From assembly GCA_948099385.1 (NCBI GenBank), contig CANUEZ040000129.1, forward strand, positions 6,578,501 to 6,642,500: 64,000 nt of DNA, in the 5' to 3' direction. The position numbers and the translations under genes were made by a program. The notes under the pieces are model-generated. The model was given only the letters and a program-made list of their open reading frames with translations, ran no database searches and was not told where the DNA came from. Position 1 is the stretch's first letter. Every line of letters begins with the position of its first letter. This document shows positions 63,645 to 64,000 of this stretch, piece by piece. This DNA comes from Fasciola hepatica. Its lineage: Eukaryota > Platyhelminthes > Trematoda > Plagiorchiida > Fasciolidae.

Positions 63645-64000
63645 CAAAGAATACAAAAGAAAGAGTAGGCGGAACACTTAAGCTCACTAGATTGAGATGG
63701 TTGAGACGTGTTGCGCATGTCCCCTGATAAGATTCCTCGACGTGCAATGTTTCCTGAGGCCTTTAACGGGCGAAAGATGAGTAGGAGCGGTTAGTCCATA
63801 ACATAGAAAAAGGTATGAAAAGCCTAAGCAGTGGACTTGACCATGTAGGACGTGTTAGACTTACTGGGTGGGGTCCAAGAGACCTTCCCACTCGCCGGTT
63901 AGACAAACTGAAGGATAAGACAAAGTGTCGCGATCAGTGCGCTCTCGTATCCACAACCTGCCTTCATCAACTTAGTACCAGCATTCTTAGTTTTTCTCTT
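63645..64000 (+). pseudogene. RTE-like LINE 3' end fragment (copy 3)
   Basis: Frames give LTRLRWLRRVAHVP, then, after frame changes, IEKGMKSLSSGLDHVGRVRLTGWGPRDLPTRRLDKLKDK and KCRDQCALVSTT. This is the C-terminal block of flatworm RTE-type ORF2 (GHV..MP, then LSSGL..VG.VRL.GWGPRD...W...L.DMA..R.QW). Frameshifts and stops are present. The window ends just after it, in the likely 3' UTR. Confidence 0.7.

Noticed and set aside
1..64000. CRISPR array, operon, phage or other prokaryotic system
   Set aside because: No regularly spaced direct repeats with unique spacers, no ribosome-binding sites and no dense coding. The 57-base repeat at 42.2 kb is a coding minisatellite without spacers.

Overview
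The window is eukaryotic DNA from a repeat-rich animal genome, most likely a flatworm (Platyhelminthes) and possibly a trematode. Three things point there. First, the mix of retroelements: CsRn1-like Ty3/Gypsy, BEL/Pao, CR1-like and RTE-like LINEs, and a Penelope-like element with a GIY-YIG nuclease. Second, the one host gene I can name has 40- and 55-base introns at its 5' end followed by an 8.3 kb intron, a layout well known in schistosomes. Third, there are no operons, ribosome-binding sites or dense coding. The species cannot be fixed from the sequence alone.

Layout. 1-3 kb: decayed BEL/Pao pieces (gag zinc knuckle plus protease, RNase H, LTR-like ends). 3-7.8 kb: nothing recognised. 7.8-9.25 kb: a ~525-550 base unit present twice, about 99% identical, with (TA)n tracts before, between and after. 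9.25-14.1 kb: a minus-strand CR1-like LINE with two open ORFs and a 3' hairpin followed by (TA)n. 14.1-23.2 kb: mostly unrecognised, with one decayed plus-strand LINE RT fragment near 19 kb. 23.2-29.74 kb: a BEL/Pao element on the minus strand with both LTRs but a broken reading frame. It abuts a second, older Pao gag copy (29.74-31.3 kb) with an LTR-like end. 32-38.4 kb: LINE ORF1 scraps, a large foldback element with ~340-base arms and a small relative, a Gypsy integrase remnant, a LINE-ORF1/RNase-H chimera and a LINE RT remnant. 41.23-46.89 kb: a very young Gypsy element (two 412-base LTRs identical by eye, 4-base target duplication) whose pol frame carries four in-frame stops. 47-51.1 kb: a tRNA-like SINE head and two RTE 3'-end fragments. 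51.5-60.3 kb: the host gene, a MYCBP (AMY-1) orthologue in four exons, with a Penelope-like element inside its third intron. 62.6-63.45 kb: one good and one weak candidate coding exon of unknown product. 63.65-64 kb: a third RTE end.

Working together: the mobile elements are separate insertions of different ages, not a pathway. The Gypsy element (identical LTRs) and the CR1-like LINE (both ORFs open, all catalytic motifs visible) are the youngest. The Pao, Penelope and RTE pieces are old. The MYCBP-like gene is the only clear host function, a small coiled-coil adaptor. I found no CRISPR array, rRNA or prokaryote-type system, and no evidence of a wholly new biological system. The most unusual items are the stop-ridden but very young Gypsy copy, its 19-residue repeats, and the foldback family.
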